35,444 nucleotides of DNA from Stenotrophomonas sp. UBA2302 (GTDB lineage: Bacteria; Pseudomonadota; Gammaproteobacteria; Xanthomonadales; Xanthomonadaceae). The stretch covers positions 4,722 to 40,165 of the forward strand of contig DDVW01000042.1 in assembly GCA_002345545.1 (NCBI GenBank), read 5' to 3'. Both the position numbers and the translations under genes were made by a program. Below, one piece after another: positions 8,916 through 15,311 of this stretch. The first letter of the stretch is position 1, and every line of letters starts with the position of its first letter. A model generated the notes under the pieces. It saw nothing but the letters and a program-made list of their open reading frames with translations, had not been told where the DNA came from and ran no database searches.

Positions 8916-9488
8916 ATGCCCTCGCCTTCCGCCCCCGCCGTTGTTTCCGCGCCGCTGCCCTACGAGGAACACCTCGCGCGGCGGGCACTCGCCGACATCG
9001 ATCTGGTGGTGATCCACTGCACCGAGCTGCCCGACCTGGCCATGGCGCGCGAATACGGCGAACGCGTGCTGTATAACAGCGGCAGTGGCAACAGCGGCCA
9101 TTTCTATATCGACCGCGATGGCAGCATCGTGCAGTACGTGGCGCTGGAACGCGTGGCCCACCATGTGCGTGGCTTCAACCCGCGCTCGGTCGGCATCGAG
9201 CTGGTCAACAGCGGCCGCTATCCGCACTGGCTCGATTCCCGCCACCAGCAGATGGCCGAACCGTACCCGGCGGCGCAGATCACCGCGCTCATCCGCCTGT
9301 TGAATCATCTGGCGGTGCAACTGCCCGCGCTGCGCTGGATTGCCGGGCACGAGCAGCTGGATACCGAACAGGTCGCTGCCAGCAACGATGCCTCCGTGAC
9401 CGTGTCCCGCAAGCGCGACCCCGGCCCACAGTTCCCGTGGCCGCAGGTGCTGCAGGCCATCACGCTGCAGCCGCTGCCCGCTCAGTAA
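8916..9488 (+). CDS. N-acetylmuramoyl-L-alanine amidase, AmpD-like (Amidase_2)
   Basis: The enzyme should cut the amide between MurNAc and L-Ala in cell-wall fragments or sacculi. The 190-residue protein has the zinc ligands of the family: His 34 in VVIHCTE, His 145 in IAGHEQLD and Asp 168 in KRDPGPQFPW. The SGHFYIDRDG and HHVRGFNPRSVGIELVN blocks also match. There is no clear signal peptide, which suggests a cytosolic recycling role. The stretch between the last two ligands (23 residues) is longer than in enteric AmpD (about 10), so this may be a paralogue. Its stop overlaps the end of the converging DUF1684 gene by seven bases. A TAGCAT box at 8904-8909 lies very close to the start. Confidence 0.87.
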   Translation: MPSPSAPAVVSAPLPYEEHLARRALADIDLVVIHCTELPDLAMAREYGERVLYNSGSGNSGHFYIDRDGSIVQYVALERVAHHVRGFNPRSVGIELVNSGRYPHWLDSRHQQMAEPYPAAQITALIRLLNHLAVQLPALRWIAGHEQLDTEQVAASNDASVTVSRKRDPGPQFPWPQVLQAITLQPLPAQ

Positions 9489-10411
9489 GCGGACACGAAC
9501 ACCTTCTCGCCGGCGTTCACCCGCAGGTCCAGCCGGTTTCCCGGCGGGGCCACCGGGCACACCACGTGCGGCGTCAGCGCGCACGGAGGATTCTGGGCAC
9601 GGTTGAAATCCAGCACCACGGTGCCGTCACGGGGCGCGCTGGCAAACAGGTAACGCGCACCGCCATAGGTTTCACGCCCACTGGTGCGATCGGTGAACAG
9701 GAAGAACAGACGCCGGTCCTCGGATTCCTGCATCTGCAGTACCGGCCGCAGGCTGTAGCGGCGTCCGTCGATCTCGAACCGGGCCTCGCCCGGCTCCTCG
9801 GCCGGCAGTGGTGTGCCGATGGAAGTCAGCAGCACCACCTCTTTCGGCTTCGGAAACGGATGCCACTGCGCCACCACGCGCCATTCCGGTGCCACCGGGA
9901 AGTGCTCGACGCCCTTGAAGTCACGCCGCGAAGCCGCGTCGGGATCGCGGTAACGCCAGCCCCAGACAGCGCCCGTGCGGACCAGATAGAAATCCGCCGT
10001 CCCCAGCCGGATATGGCTGCCGGGCCGCTCATCCGCCGCCTGCACCGGCACCAGCTCGGCAGCCTGCAGGGGCTGCCCGTCCAGCATCGCATCGCTGCCG
10101 GCCGCCACTTCGATATGCGCCCGCTCGTGACCATCGAGCGTCAGGATTCCCAGTCGTGCCGGACCACCGGGCAATCTCACCTCGTTGTCCGGAGCACTGC
10201 CGACGCGGTAGCGACCCGGCTTCAGGCGGCCGGAACCGGTATAGCTCAGCCAGCCATCGGACGCCCTCAGTTCTTCCAGCCGCTGCGCACGCCACTGCGC
10301 CACCTGCTGCCGGTAACCGGGCAGCTCCGCATCAGCCCGCCCGTCCCCGCGCAGGCATCCGCCACACGCCAGGACAAGTGCCGCCAGAACTGTGCTGATC
10401 CTCAACCGCAT
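9482..10411 (-). CDS. DUF1684 domain protein, exported, possible lipoprotein
   Basis: The 309-residue protein starts with a signal-like hydrophobic stretch ending VLACGGC. Cys 16 or Cys 19 could be a lipidation site, though the lipobox is not ideal. The body carries the DUF1684 marks: an early SDGWLSYTGSGRLKPGRYRVGS block and the late FNRAQNPPCALTP, then CPVAPPGNRLDL and AGEK. The central RVGSAPDNEVRLP region resembles a degenerate FHA-type strand set. Function is unknown for the family. It converges with the amidase gene and overlaps it by seven bases; upstream is the sulfurtransferase gene on the same strand. Confidence 0.78.
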   Translation of the reverse strand: MRLRISTVLAALVLACGGCLRGDGRADAELPGYRQQVAQWRAQRLEELRASDGWLSYTGSGRLKPGRYRVGSAPDNEVRLPGGPARLGILTLDGHERAHIEVAAGSDAMLDGQPLQAAELVPVQAADERPGSHIRLGTADFYLVRTGAVWGWRYRDPDAASRRDFKGVEHFPVAPEWRVVAQWHPFPKPKEVVLLTSIGTPLPAEEPGEARFEIDGRRYSLRPVLQMQESEDRRLFFLFTDRTSGRETYGGARYLFASAPRDGTVVLDFNRAQNPPCALTPHVVCPVAPPGNRLDLRVNAGEKVFVSAY

Positions 10412-10482
10412 CTCGTCCCCCGCAGGCCCCTCCCCCGGCCGATACGCATCCCGCGCGAAGGCCAGCCCGATACCGCGTCATC

Positions 10483-11385
10483 TCAGCCGGTTGCCACCGG
10501 CCGTTCCGGATCACTGGACCAGCCGCTCCAGGAGTCGGAAAACACCCGCACCCCCTGCAGCCCGGCAACTTCAAAGGCCAGCGCCAGATGGCACGCGGTC
10601 ACTCCCGAGCCGCACATCACCACCGCCTTGTCCGGTGCGTGCCCGGCCAGCAGCGGCTCCAGTCCAGCGCGCAATTCTGCCGCAGGACGGAAGCGGCCGT
10701 CGAGCAGGCTGTCACCAAACGGACGGTTCACCGCACCCGGCACATGCCCGGCGACGCGATCAAGCGGTTCCACCTCGCCGCGATACCGCTCCGGCGCACG
10801 CGCATCCAGCAACCAGCCCGGCACCTGCGACAGCCGCGCGGCCACCTCATCGGCAGTCACCACCTGGGCCGGATCGAACCGCCCCGGGTAAGCCGGCAGC
10901 ACCGTGATTGCCGGCACCGTGCTTTCCACTGCATGCCCCGCCGCCTGCCAGACCGCCAGGCCGCCATCCAGCACCGCGACAGGGCGATGCCCGACAAGGC
11001 GCAGCAGCCACCACAGCCGTGCCGCCGCCATGCTGCCATCGCCGGCATCGTAGACCACCACCTGCGTCCGCGGGCCGATCCCCCAGCGGCCCAGTGTCGC
11101 GGCGAACGCGGCACTGTCCGGTAGCGGATGGCGACCATGCCCCTTCTTTTGCAGATCGGAAAGATCACGGTTGAGATCGGCGTAAACCGCCCCTGGAAGA
11201 TGCCCGGCCGCATACTGCGCGGCACCGGATTGAGCATCGGCCAGCGAAAACCGCGCATCGACCACCCGCACAGCGGTGCTTGCGGTCGCCCGTACATCGA
11301 CGAGGCGCAGTGTTTCGGAGCGCAATACTGCCGCCAGCGAATCGACATCCACCAGCGTGGTCCACGGCAGGTTCATCAGGTTCAT
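10483..11385 (-). CDS. sseA: 3-mercaptopyruvate/thiosulfate sulfurtransferase (two rhodanese domains)
   Basis: The 300-residue protein has two rhodanese domains. The first (about 9-150) has Asp-Ala-Gly-Asp-Gly where an active loop would be and is catalytically silent, as is normal. The second (about 175-298) carries the active loop MCGSGVTACH with Cys 258. The sequence CGSGVT is the loop form of mercaptopyruvate sulfurtransferases, which move sulfur from 3-mercaptopyruvate to thiols or cyanide. The ATG at 11385 overlaps the NUDIX stop (ATGA), so the two genes are coupled. The frame remains open far upstream because of the frameshift in the neighbouring gene; that is not part of this protein. 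Confidence 0.88.
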   Translation of the reverse strand: MNLMNLPWTTLVDVDSLAAVLRSETLRLVDVRATASTAVRVVDARFSLADAQSGAAQYAAGHLPGAVYADLNRDLSDLQKKGHGRHPLPDSAAFAATLGRWGIGPRTQVVVYDAGDGSMAAARLWWLLRLVGHRPVAVLDGGLAVWQAAGHAVESTVPAITVLPAYPGRFDPAQVVTADEVAARLSQVPGWLLDARAPERYRGEVEPLDRVAGHVPGAVNRPFGDSLLDGRFRPAAELRAGLEPLLAGHAPDKAVVMCGSGVTACHLALAFEVAGLQGVRVFSDSWSGWSSDPERPVATG

Positions 11386-11915
11386 GACGTTTGCTCCAGG
11401 CGGCAACGCAGGTTGTAGAGAATGGCTGCCGTCGCGCCCCAGATGCGCTGCGCCGGCCAGCTGTATTCGAAGACATGCCGCACACGGCCGCGATAATCCA
11501 TTTCGACCTTGCGCAGATTGGCCGAGTCCATCAGGAACGCCAGCGGCACTTCGAACACATCGGCCACTTCCGACGGATCGGCCACCGGCACGAATGCCGG
11601 ATCGACCACCGCCACCACCGGTGTCACCCGGAAGCTGGTGATGGTCAGGAACGGTTCGAGATAGCCCAGCATCTGCGCCTGCTCGCGCTGCAGGGCGATT
11701 TCCTCGTTGCTTTCGCGCATCGCCGCCATGGCCGGAGTGCGATCGCGCGGTTCGATCCTGCCACCGGGAAAACCGACCTGCCCGCCATGGTGGCGCAGAT
11801 GCTCGGTCCGTCGCGTCAGCAGCACCTGCACCCCCTGCGGCCGCGGCACCAGCCCGACCAGCACCGCTGCCTCGGCCGGTGTCCCGGGGGGGCAGGATGT
11901 CCGCCAACTCCGCAT
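11382..11915 (-). CDS. NUDIX hydrolase, CoA pyrophosphatase-like (3' part of a frameshifted gene)
   Basis: This open frame holds a complete NUDIX domain of the CoA pyrophosphatase (NudL) type: AAVLVGLVPR, LLTRRTEHLRHHGGQVGFPGGRI, the catalytic RESNEE helix and the C-terminal RIWGATAAILYNLR. Such enzymes split CoA into 4'-phosphopantetheine and 3',5'-ADP. As it stands the frame can start only at the ATG at 11915, giving 177 residues; AGGGG lies 8 bases upstream and could serve it. The normal N-terminus of the family (WN.AELAD.LPPGTP) is encoded just upstream in another frame. The two join if one base is removed from the seven-base run at 11886-11892. The stop overlaps the sulfurtransferase start. 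Confidence 0.8.
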   Translation of the reverse strand: MRSWRTSCPPGTPAEAAVLVGLVPRPQGVQVLLTRRTEHLRHHGGQVGFPGGRIEPRDRTPAMAAMRESNEEIALQREQAQMLGYLEPFLTITSFRVTPVVAVVDPAFVPVADPSEVADVFEVPLAFLMDSANLRKVEMDYRGRVRHVFEYSWPAQRIWGATAAILYNLRCRLEQTS

Positions 11916-12198
11916 GGTTCCAGCCCCTGCCGGTCGGCACGGTCATCAGCGGATCGAGTGCGCGCAGCAGCTGCGCGGCACCGGGCAGCAAACCCGCCAG
12001 CGAACCCGGCGCAAGCCTGCGCCCCGGCAGCGCGCTGTCGATCATGTCAGCGCGCATGGCAGCCTCCATCCGCAACCAGCCGGCGATCTCATCGCCGGTA
12101 CGCAGACACCCGTGGCAATAGCCGCGGCTATCCAGCGAGCACATTCCGATACAGGGACTGGCGACGGCTCCACGTACAGCATCCATCAGCAACAACAC
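11886..12198 (-). pseudogene. 5' part of the same gene: DUF1289 domain cut from NUDIX by a frameshift
   Basis: The frame opening at 12198 (or ATG 12186) encodes a DUF1289 domain, SPCIGMCSLDSRGYCHGC, with Cys 16, 20, 28 and 31, then RTGDEIAGW. A linker and the expected NUDIX N-terminus WNHAELADILPP follow. At the run of seven G (plus strand, 11886-11892) the frame departs from the NUDIX frame. Removing one base gives one unbroken DUF1289-NUDIX protein of about 267-271 residues. DUF1289 has four cysteines and probably binds metal; its function is not known. Without correction, translation from this start runs on, by chance without a stop, into the sulfurtransferase frame. It may be a sequencing error, a real mutation or slippage. 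Confidence 0.7.
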
Positions 12199-12246
12199 CC
12201 TTCAAGCCTAACGCGATTGCGGACCGACAATAGCCATCGTTGCCGC

Positions 12247-12283
12247 AAAAAAATTGCGCCGGCGTTTTGGCACCGGCGCAATT
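12247..12283 (-). terminator. Rho-independent terminator of the FKBP-like gene
   Basis: On the minus strand an 11-bp perfect stem pairs 12283-12273 (AATTGCGCCGG) with 12262-12252 around a 10-base loop. It ends in a run of seven T (12253-12247) before GCGGC. It lies 25 bases past the stop of the FKBP-like gene and separates it from the DUF1289/NUDIX gene. Confidence 0.9.
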
Positions 12284-12307
12284 CGCTTTACTTCACTGGC
12301 GCCGCGC

Positions 12308-13009
12308 TTACTTCACGCTGACCAGCTTGATTTCAAACTGCACGGCCACGTTCGGCGGGAACGGCGTGCGCGGATCGGCACCGTAGGCCTTTTCCGGCGG
12401 CAGGGTGACTTCCCACTTGGAGCCGGCCGGCATCTGCAGCAGGGTTTCGCGCATCGCCGCCATCTCGACTTCGCTGAGCTTGATCGACGGAATCGACTGC
12501 GCCGGACGGGCTTCGCTCGGGCGCTGCCCATACGGGAATGGACCGGCCACTTCCAGCGCCACGGTGCTGGCCTGGGTCGGCTTGGCGCCGTTGCCGGCTT
12601 CCATCACGCGGTACTGCACGCCGCTGGCCAGGCTCTGCACGCCGGCCTTGGCCTTGTTGGCGGCCATGAACTGGTCACTGCGGGTCTTGTTCTCGGCAGC
12701 GGCCTTTTCATACTCGGCCTTGGCGGCTTCGGCACGGCCCTGCTCACGGCGCTGGAAGGCTTCCACGGCCGGCTTCAGCTGCTCGGCGGTGATCGCCGGC
12801 TGCTTCTTGGCGTAGGCATCCTGCAGGCCCTTGACCACCGAGGCGATGTCCAGCTGTTCGCCACGACCGGTGAGCTCGGCCAGGTTGTTGCCGTAGTCAT
12901 AGCCGAAGTAATAGCTCAGCTTGCCCTTCTCGGACGAGACGTCCTGGGCGAATGCGGTGCCGGTCATGGCCAGGGCGGCCACGGCGACCGCGATTGAACG
13001 CAACTTCAT
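12308..13009 (-). CDS. Periplasmic FKBP-type protein (Mip/FkpA-like), divergent catalytic domain
   Basis: The 233-residue protein has a signal peptide cleaved after AFA (residue 21). An FKBP N-terminal dimerisation region with a long charged helix follows (about 25-125; KLSYYFGYDYGNNLAE, then EEQGRAEAAKAEYEKAA-type sequence). The C-terminal FKBP-like domain (about 128-233) keeps GVQYRVMEAGNG, the MPAGSKWEVTLPPEKAYG strand-turn and the final FEIKLVSV. It lacks the usual YTG.L.DG..FDS segment, so the Phe-Asp pair of the active site is missing. I expect a chaperone more than an active proline isomerase. GGAGAA 8 bases upstream supports the ATG at 13009. Confidence 0.85.
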   Translation of the reverse strand: MKLRSIAVAVAALAMTGTAFAQDVSSEKGKLSYYFGYDYGNNLAELTGRGEQLDIASVVKGLQDAYAKKQPAITAEQLKPAVEAFQRREQGRAEAAKAEYEKAAAENKTRSDQFMAANKAKAGVQSLASGVQYRVMEAGNGAKPTQASTVALEVAGPFPYGQRPSEARPAQSIPSIKLSEVEMAAMRETLLQMPAGSKWEVTLPPEKAYGADPRTPFPPNVAVQFEIKLVSVK

Positions 13010-13181
13010 CAAACAGTTCTCCAGGAAGGGTGTCTCAAGGCAAGCATGCCGCCTGAGGCGACGGGTTAGGATAACGGCCACAAAGGCTGACCGCCACTTG
13101 CGTACCGCAGTTCAGACAGGTCACCGACATAAAGAGTTCCGCACTTACTTTTTTTTAACGTTATCGAGGAGTTTGGCCGCA

Positions 13182-13964
13182 ATGTCCGAGGCACCGGTTT
13201 CCATCCATACCCGCGACGCCATCCGCACCATCACCGTGCAGCGCCCGGAGAAACTCAATGCCTTGAACCGGCAGACGCTGGAGGCGCTGGACGCGGCATT
13301 CACCGAGGCCGCACAGGCCGATGACGTGCGGGTGGTGATCCTGACCGGCGCCGGCCCCAAGGCGTTCGTGGCCGGGGCTGATATCGCCGAGATGAATGCG
13401 CTTACCCCGGTACAGGGCCGCGACTTCTCGCTGCTCGGCCAGCGGCTGATGCGCCGCATCGAGCGCCTGAACAAGCCGGTGATCGCCATGGTGAACGGCT
13501 TTGCACTGGGCGGCGGCATGGAACTGGCGATGGCCTGCCACCTGCGCATCGCCGCCGACAGCGCCAAGGTCGGACAGCCGGAAATCAACCTCGGCCTGCT
13601 GCCCGGCTTTGGTGGCACCCAGCGCCTGCTGCGGCTGGCCAGTCGCGCCGCCGCACTGGAACTGTGCCTGCTCGGTGCGCCGATCGATGCCCTCCGCGCG
13701 CAGCAGCTGGGACTGGTCAACCGCGTGGTGCCCGCCGCCGAGCTGGAGGCCGAAACCCTGAAGGTCGCCACCCAGCTGGCCGGTGCCGCCCCGCTGGCGC
13801 TGCGCGGCATCCTTGATGCGATCAATGTCGGCGGCGAGTGCGGTATCGAGGAAGGGCTGGAATACGAGAGCGCACAGTTCGGCCTGGCGTTCTCCACCCA
13901 GGACATGCGTGAAGGCACCAGCGCCTTCCTCGAACGCCGCAAGCCCGAATTCAAGAACTGCTGA
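13182..13964 (+). CDS. Enoyl-CoA hydratase (crotonase family)
   Basis: The 260-residue cytosolic enzyme adds water to trans-2-enoyl-CoA in fatty-acid breakdown. The crotonase marks are complete: the oxyanion-hole loop AFVAGADIAEM at 61-71, ALGGGMELAMACHLRIA with catalytic Glu 114, and GQPEINLGLLPGFGGTQRL with catalytic Glu 134. The 20-residue spacing of the two Glu is standard. The start ATG at 13182 has GAGGAG at 13166-13171. It is followed after 10 bases by a small unknown gene and then nth. It does not sit with the fadN/fadA unit at the right end of the window. Confidence 0.93.
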   Translation: MSEAPVSIHTRDAIRTITVQRPEKLNALNRQTLEALDAAFTEAAQADDVRVVILTGAGPKAFVAGADIAEMNALTPVQGRDFSLLGQRLMRRIERLNKPVIAMVNGFALGGGMELAMACHLRIAADSAKVGQPEINLGLLPGFGGTQRLLRLASRAAALELCLLGAPIDALRAQQLGLVNRVVPAAELEAETLKVATQLAGAAPLALRGILDAINVGGECGIEEGLEYESAQFGLAFSTQDMREGTSAFLERRKPEFKNC

Positions 13965-13974
13965 GCCACGACCG

Positions 13975-14325
13975 ATGCACGCTGTTCCCGTTTCACCGCA
14001 ACAGCTGCTGCAGCTTGTTGTCGAGGACAATCTGGATGCGGCGGTGTGTGCCGGCCTGATGGACTACACCGCTGCACCGGATGACGCCACACTGACCCCG
14101 GCGCAATCGCAGCTGCTGCTGGAAACCCAGCAGCGCCTGCGCATCGCCTGGGCGGCCCGCGAGCGCTACCGCGCCCGCGATGCGCGCCTGGCGCGACGTG
14201 CCGCCGAACGTGAAGCGTGCCGTACCCCGCCACCACCGCCAGACAGCAAGCCCGCCCTGCCCTCGGCGGCGGCCGCGATCCTTGCCCGTGCCAAGGCGCG
14301 GGCCGCGCAGAAGCCTTCGTCATGA
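13975..14325 (+). CDS. Small hypothetical protein between enoyl-CoA hydratase and nth
   Basis: I do not recognise this 116-residue protein. It looks soluble. A helical N-terminal half (SPQQLLQLVVEDNL, VCAGLMDYTAA) leads to a strongly basic, Ala/Arg-rich helix (about 55-83), a run of five Pro at 85-89 and a final Ala/Lys-rich segment. The C-terminal half is low in complexity and could bind nucleic acid. It starts 10 bases after the hydratase stop and overlaps nth as ATGA, so the three genes are probably co-transcribed and the last two translationally coupled. Confidence 0.55.
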   Translation: MHAVPVSPQQLLQLVVEDNLDAAVCAGLMDYTAAPDDATLTPAQSQLLLETQQRLRIAWAARERYRARDARLARRAAEREACRTPPPPPDSKPALPSAAAAILARAKARAAQKPSS

Positions 14326-15089
14326 AAAGTGTTGCCGTGAAGAAAACCGCTGCGAAAAAAGTTGCGGCAAAGAAAATCGCACCCCGGAAAGCCACCACAG
14401 GAAAAACCGCGGCGGCGGTGAAGAAAACAGCCACACCGCGGGCCAACAAGCGCATGAACCGCGAGCAGGTGCGGGAGATGTTCACCCGCCTGCGCGAGCT
14501 CAACCCCAATCCCGTGACCGAGCTCGAATACAGCTCGCCGTTCGAACTGCTGGTGGCGGTGACACTGTCGGCGCAGGCCACCGATGTCGGCGTCAACAAG
14601 GCCACCCGCAAGCTGTTCCCGGTGGCCAATACCGCCCAGGCGATCCTCGCGCTGGGCGAGGAAGGACTGAAGCACTACATCGCCACCATCGGCCTGTTCA
14701 ACGCCAAGGCCAGGAATGTGATCGCCGCCTGCGCGATCCTGGTGGAGAAATACGACGGCGAGGTGCCGGCCGACCGCGCCGCGCTGGAGGCCCTGCCCGG
14801 CGTCGGCCGCAAGACCGCCAATGTGGTGCTCAACACCGCCTTCGGCCAGCCGACGATGGCGGTGGATACCCACATCTTCCGCGTCGCCAACCGTACCGGG
14901 CTGGCTCCGGGCAAGGACGTGCGCGCGGTGGAGGACGGGCTGCTGAAGGTGATTCCCGAGCAGTTCCTGCAGGATGCGCATCACTGGTTGATCCTGCACG
15001 GCCGTTACGTGTGCAAGGCGCGCAAGCCGGACTGCCCGCAATGCGTGATCCGTGATCTGTGCCATTACCGGGACAAGACCACCGCCTGA
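14322..15089 (+). CDS. nth: Endonuclease III, with a lysine-rich N-terminal extension
   Basis: Nth is a DNA glycosylase/AP lyase that removes oxidised pyrimidines. The core (residues 45-255) has the helix-hairpin-helix LPGVGRKTAN with catalytic Lys 164, Asp 182 in AVDTHIFR, and the 4Fe-4S loop C-x6-C-x2-C-x5-C at Cys 231, 238, 241 and 247. The start at 14322 overlaps the preceding stop (ATGA) and adds 44 residues of Lys/Ala-rich histone-H1-like sequence (AAKKVAAKK). An ATG at 14454 would give the standard-size enzyme, but has no ribosome site. The tail is unusual and may raise DNA affinity. A decayed copy of the LILHGRY region lies downstream. Confidence 0.93.
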   Translation: MKSVAVKKTAAKKVAAKKIAPRKATTGKTAAAVKKTATPRANKRMNREQVREMFTRLRELNPNPVTELEYSSPFELLVAVTLSAQATDVGVNKATRKLFPVANTAQAILALGEEGLKHYIATIGLFNAKARNVIAACAILVEKYDGEVPADRAALEALPGVGRKTANVVLNTAFGQPTMAVDTHIFRVANRTGLAPGKDVRAVEDGLLKVIPEQFLQDAHHWLILHGRYVCKARKPDCPQCVIRDLCHYRDKTTA

Positions 15090-15155
15090 TGCGGCAACAT
15101 TGCCTGCCGCGGGCGCGGCTTCAACGCAATGGCGCCGTTCCGCCACTGCGGGCCG

Positions 15156-15194
15156 GCTGATCCTGCATGGCCGTTACGCCTGCAAGACGCGCAA
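15156..15194 (+). pseudogene. Decayed duplicate of part of nth
   Basis: These 39 bases match nth positions 14987-15025 at 34 of 39 sites. They encode LILHGRYACKTR in one frame, against LILHGRYVCKAR in nth. Several of the differences are silent, as in homologous genes that have diverged under selection. Beyond this block the similarity fades, and the downstream sequence (NKENPACRDD) lacks the iron-sulfur cysteine spacing. It looks like the remnant of a second nth end, left by duplication or by gene replacement. The rest of the gap 15090-15311 holds nothing I can name. Confidence 0.6.
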
Positions 15195-15311
15195 CAAGGA
15201 AAATCCCGCCTGTCGCGACGACAGCTGGGAACATGACGTCCGTCACCGGCCTGATTCCCGCAGAAATATGGTGACTCCGGAAGGTGTCCCTGCGCCGGGA
15301 ACACTCCGGCA

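Noticed and set aside
10483..12198. One open frame of 571 codons joining DUF1289 to the sulfurtransferase
   Set aside because: The middle is the NUDIX gene read out of frame (low-complexity Gly/Arg/Ala sequence). The sulfurtransferase has its own ATG overlapping the NUDIX stop.
13141..13165. Run of eight T before the enoyl-CoA hydratase gene as a terminator
   Set aside because: No stem precedes it on the plus strand; it is within the leader of the hydratase gene.
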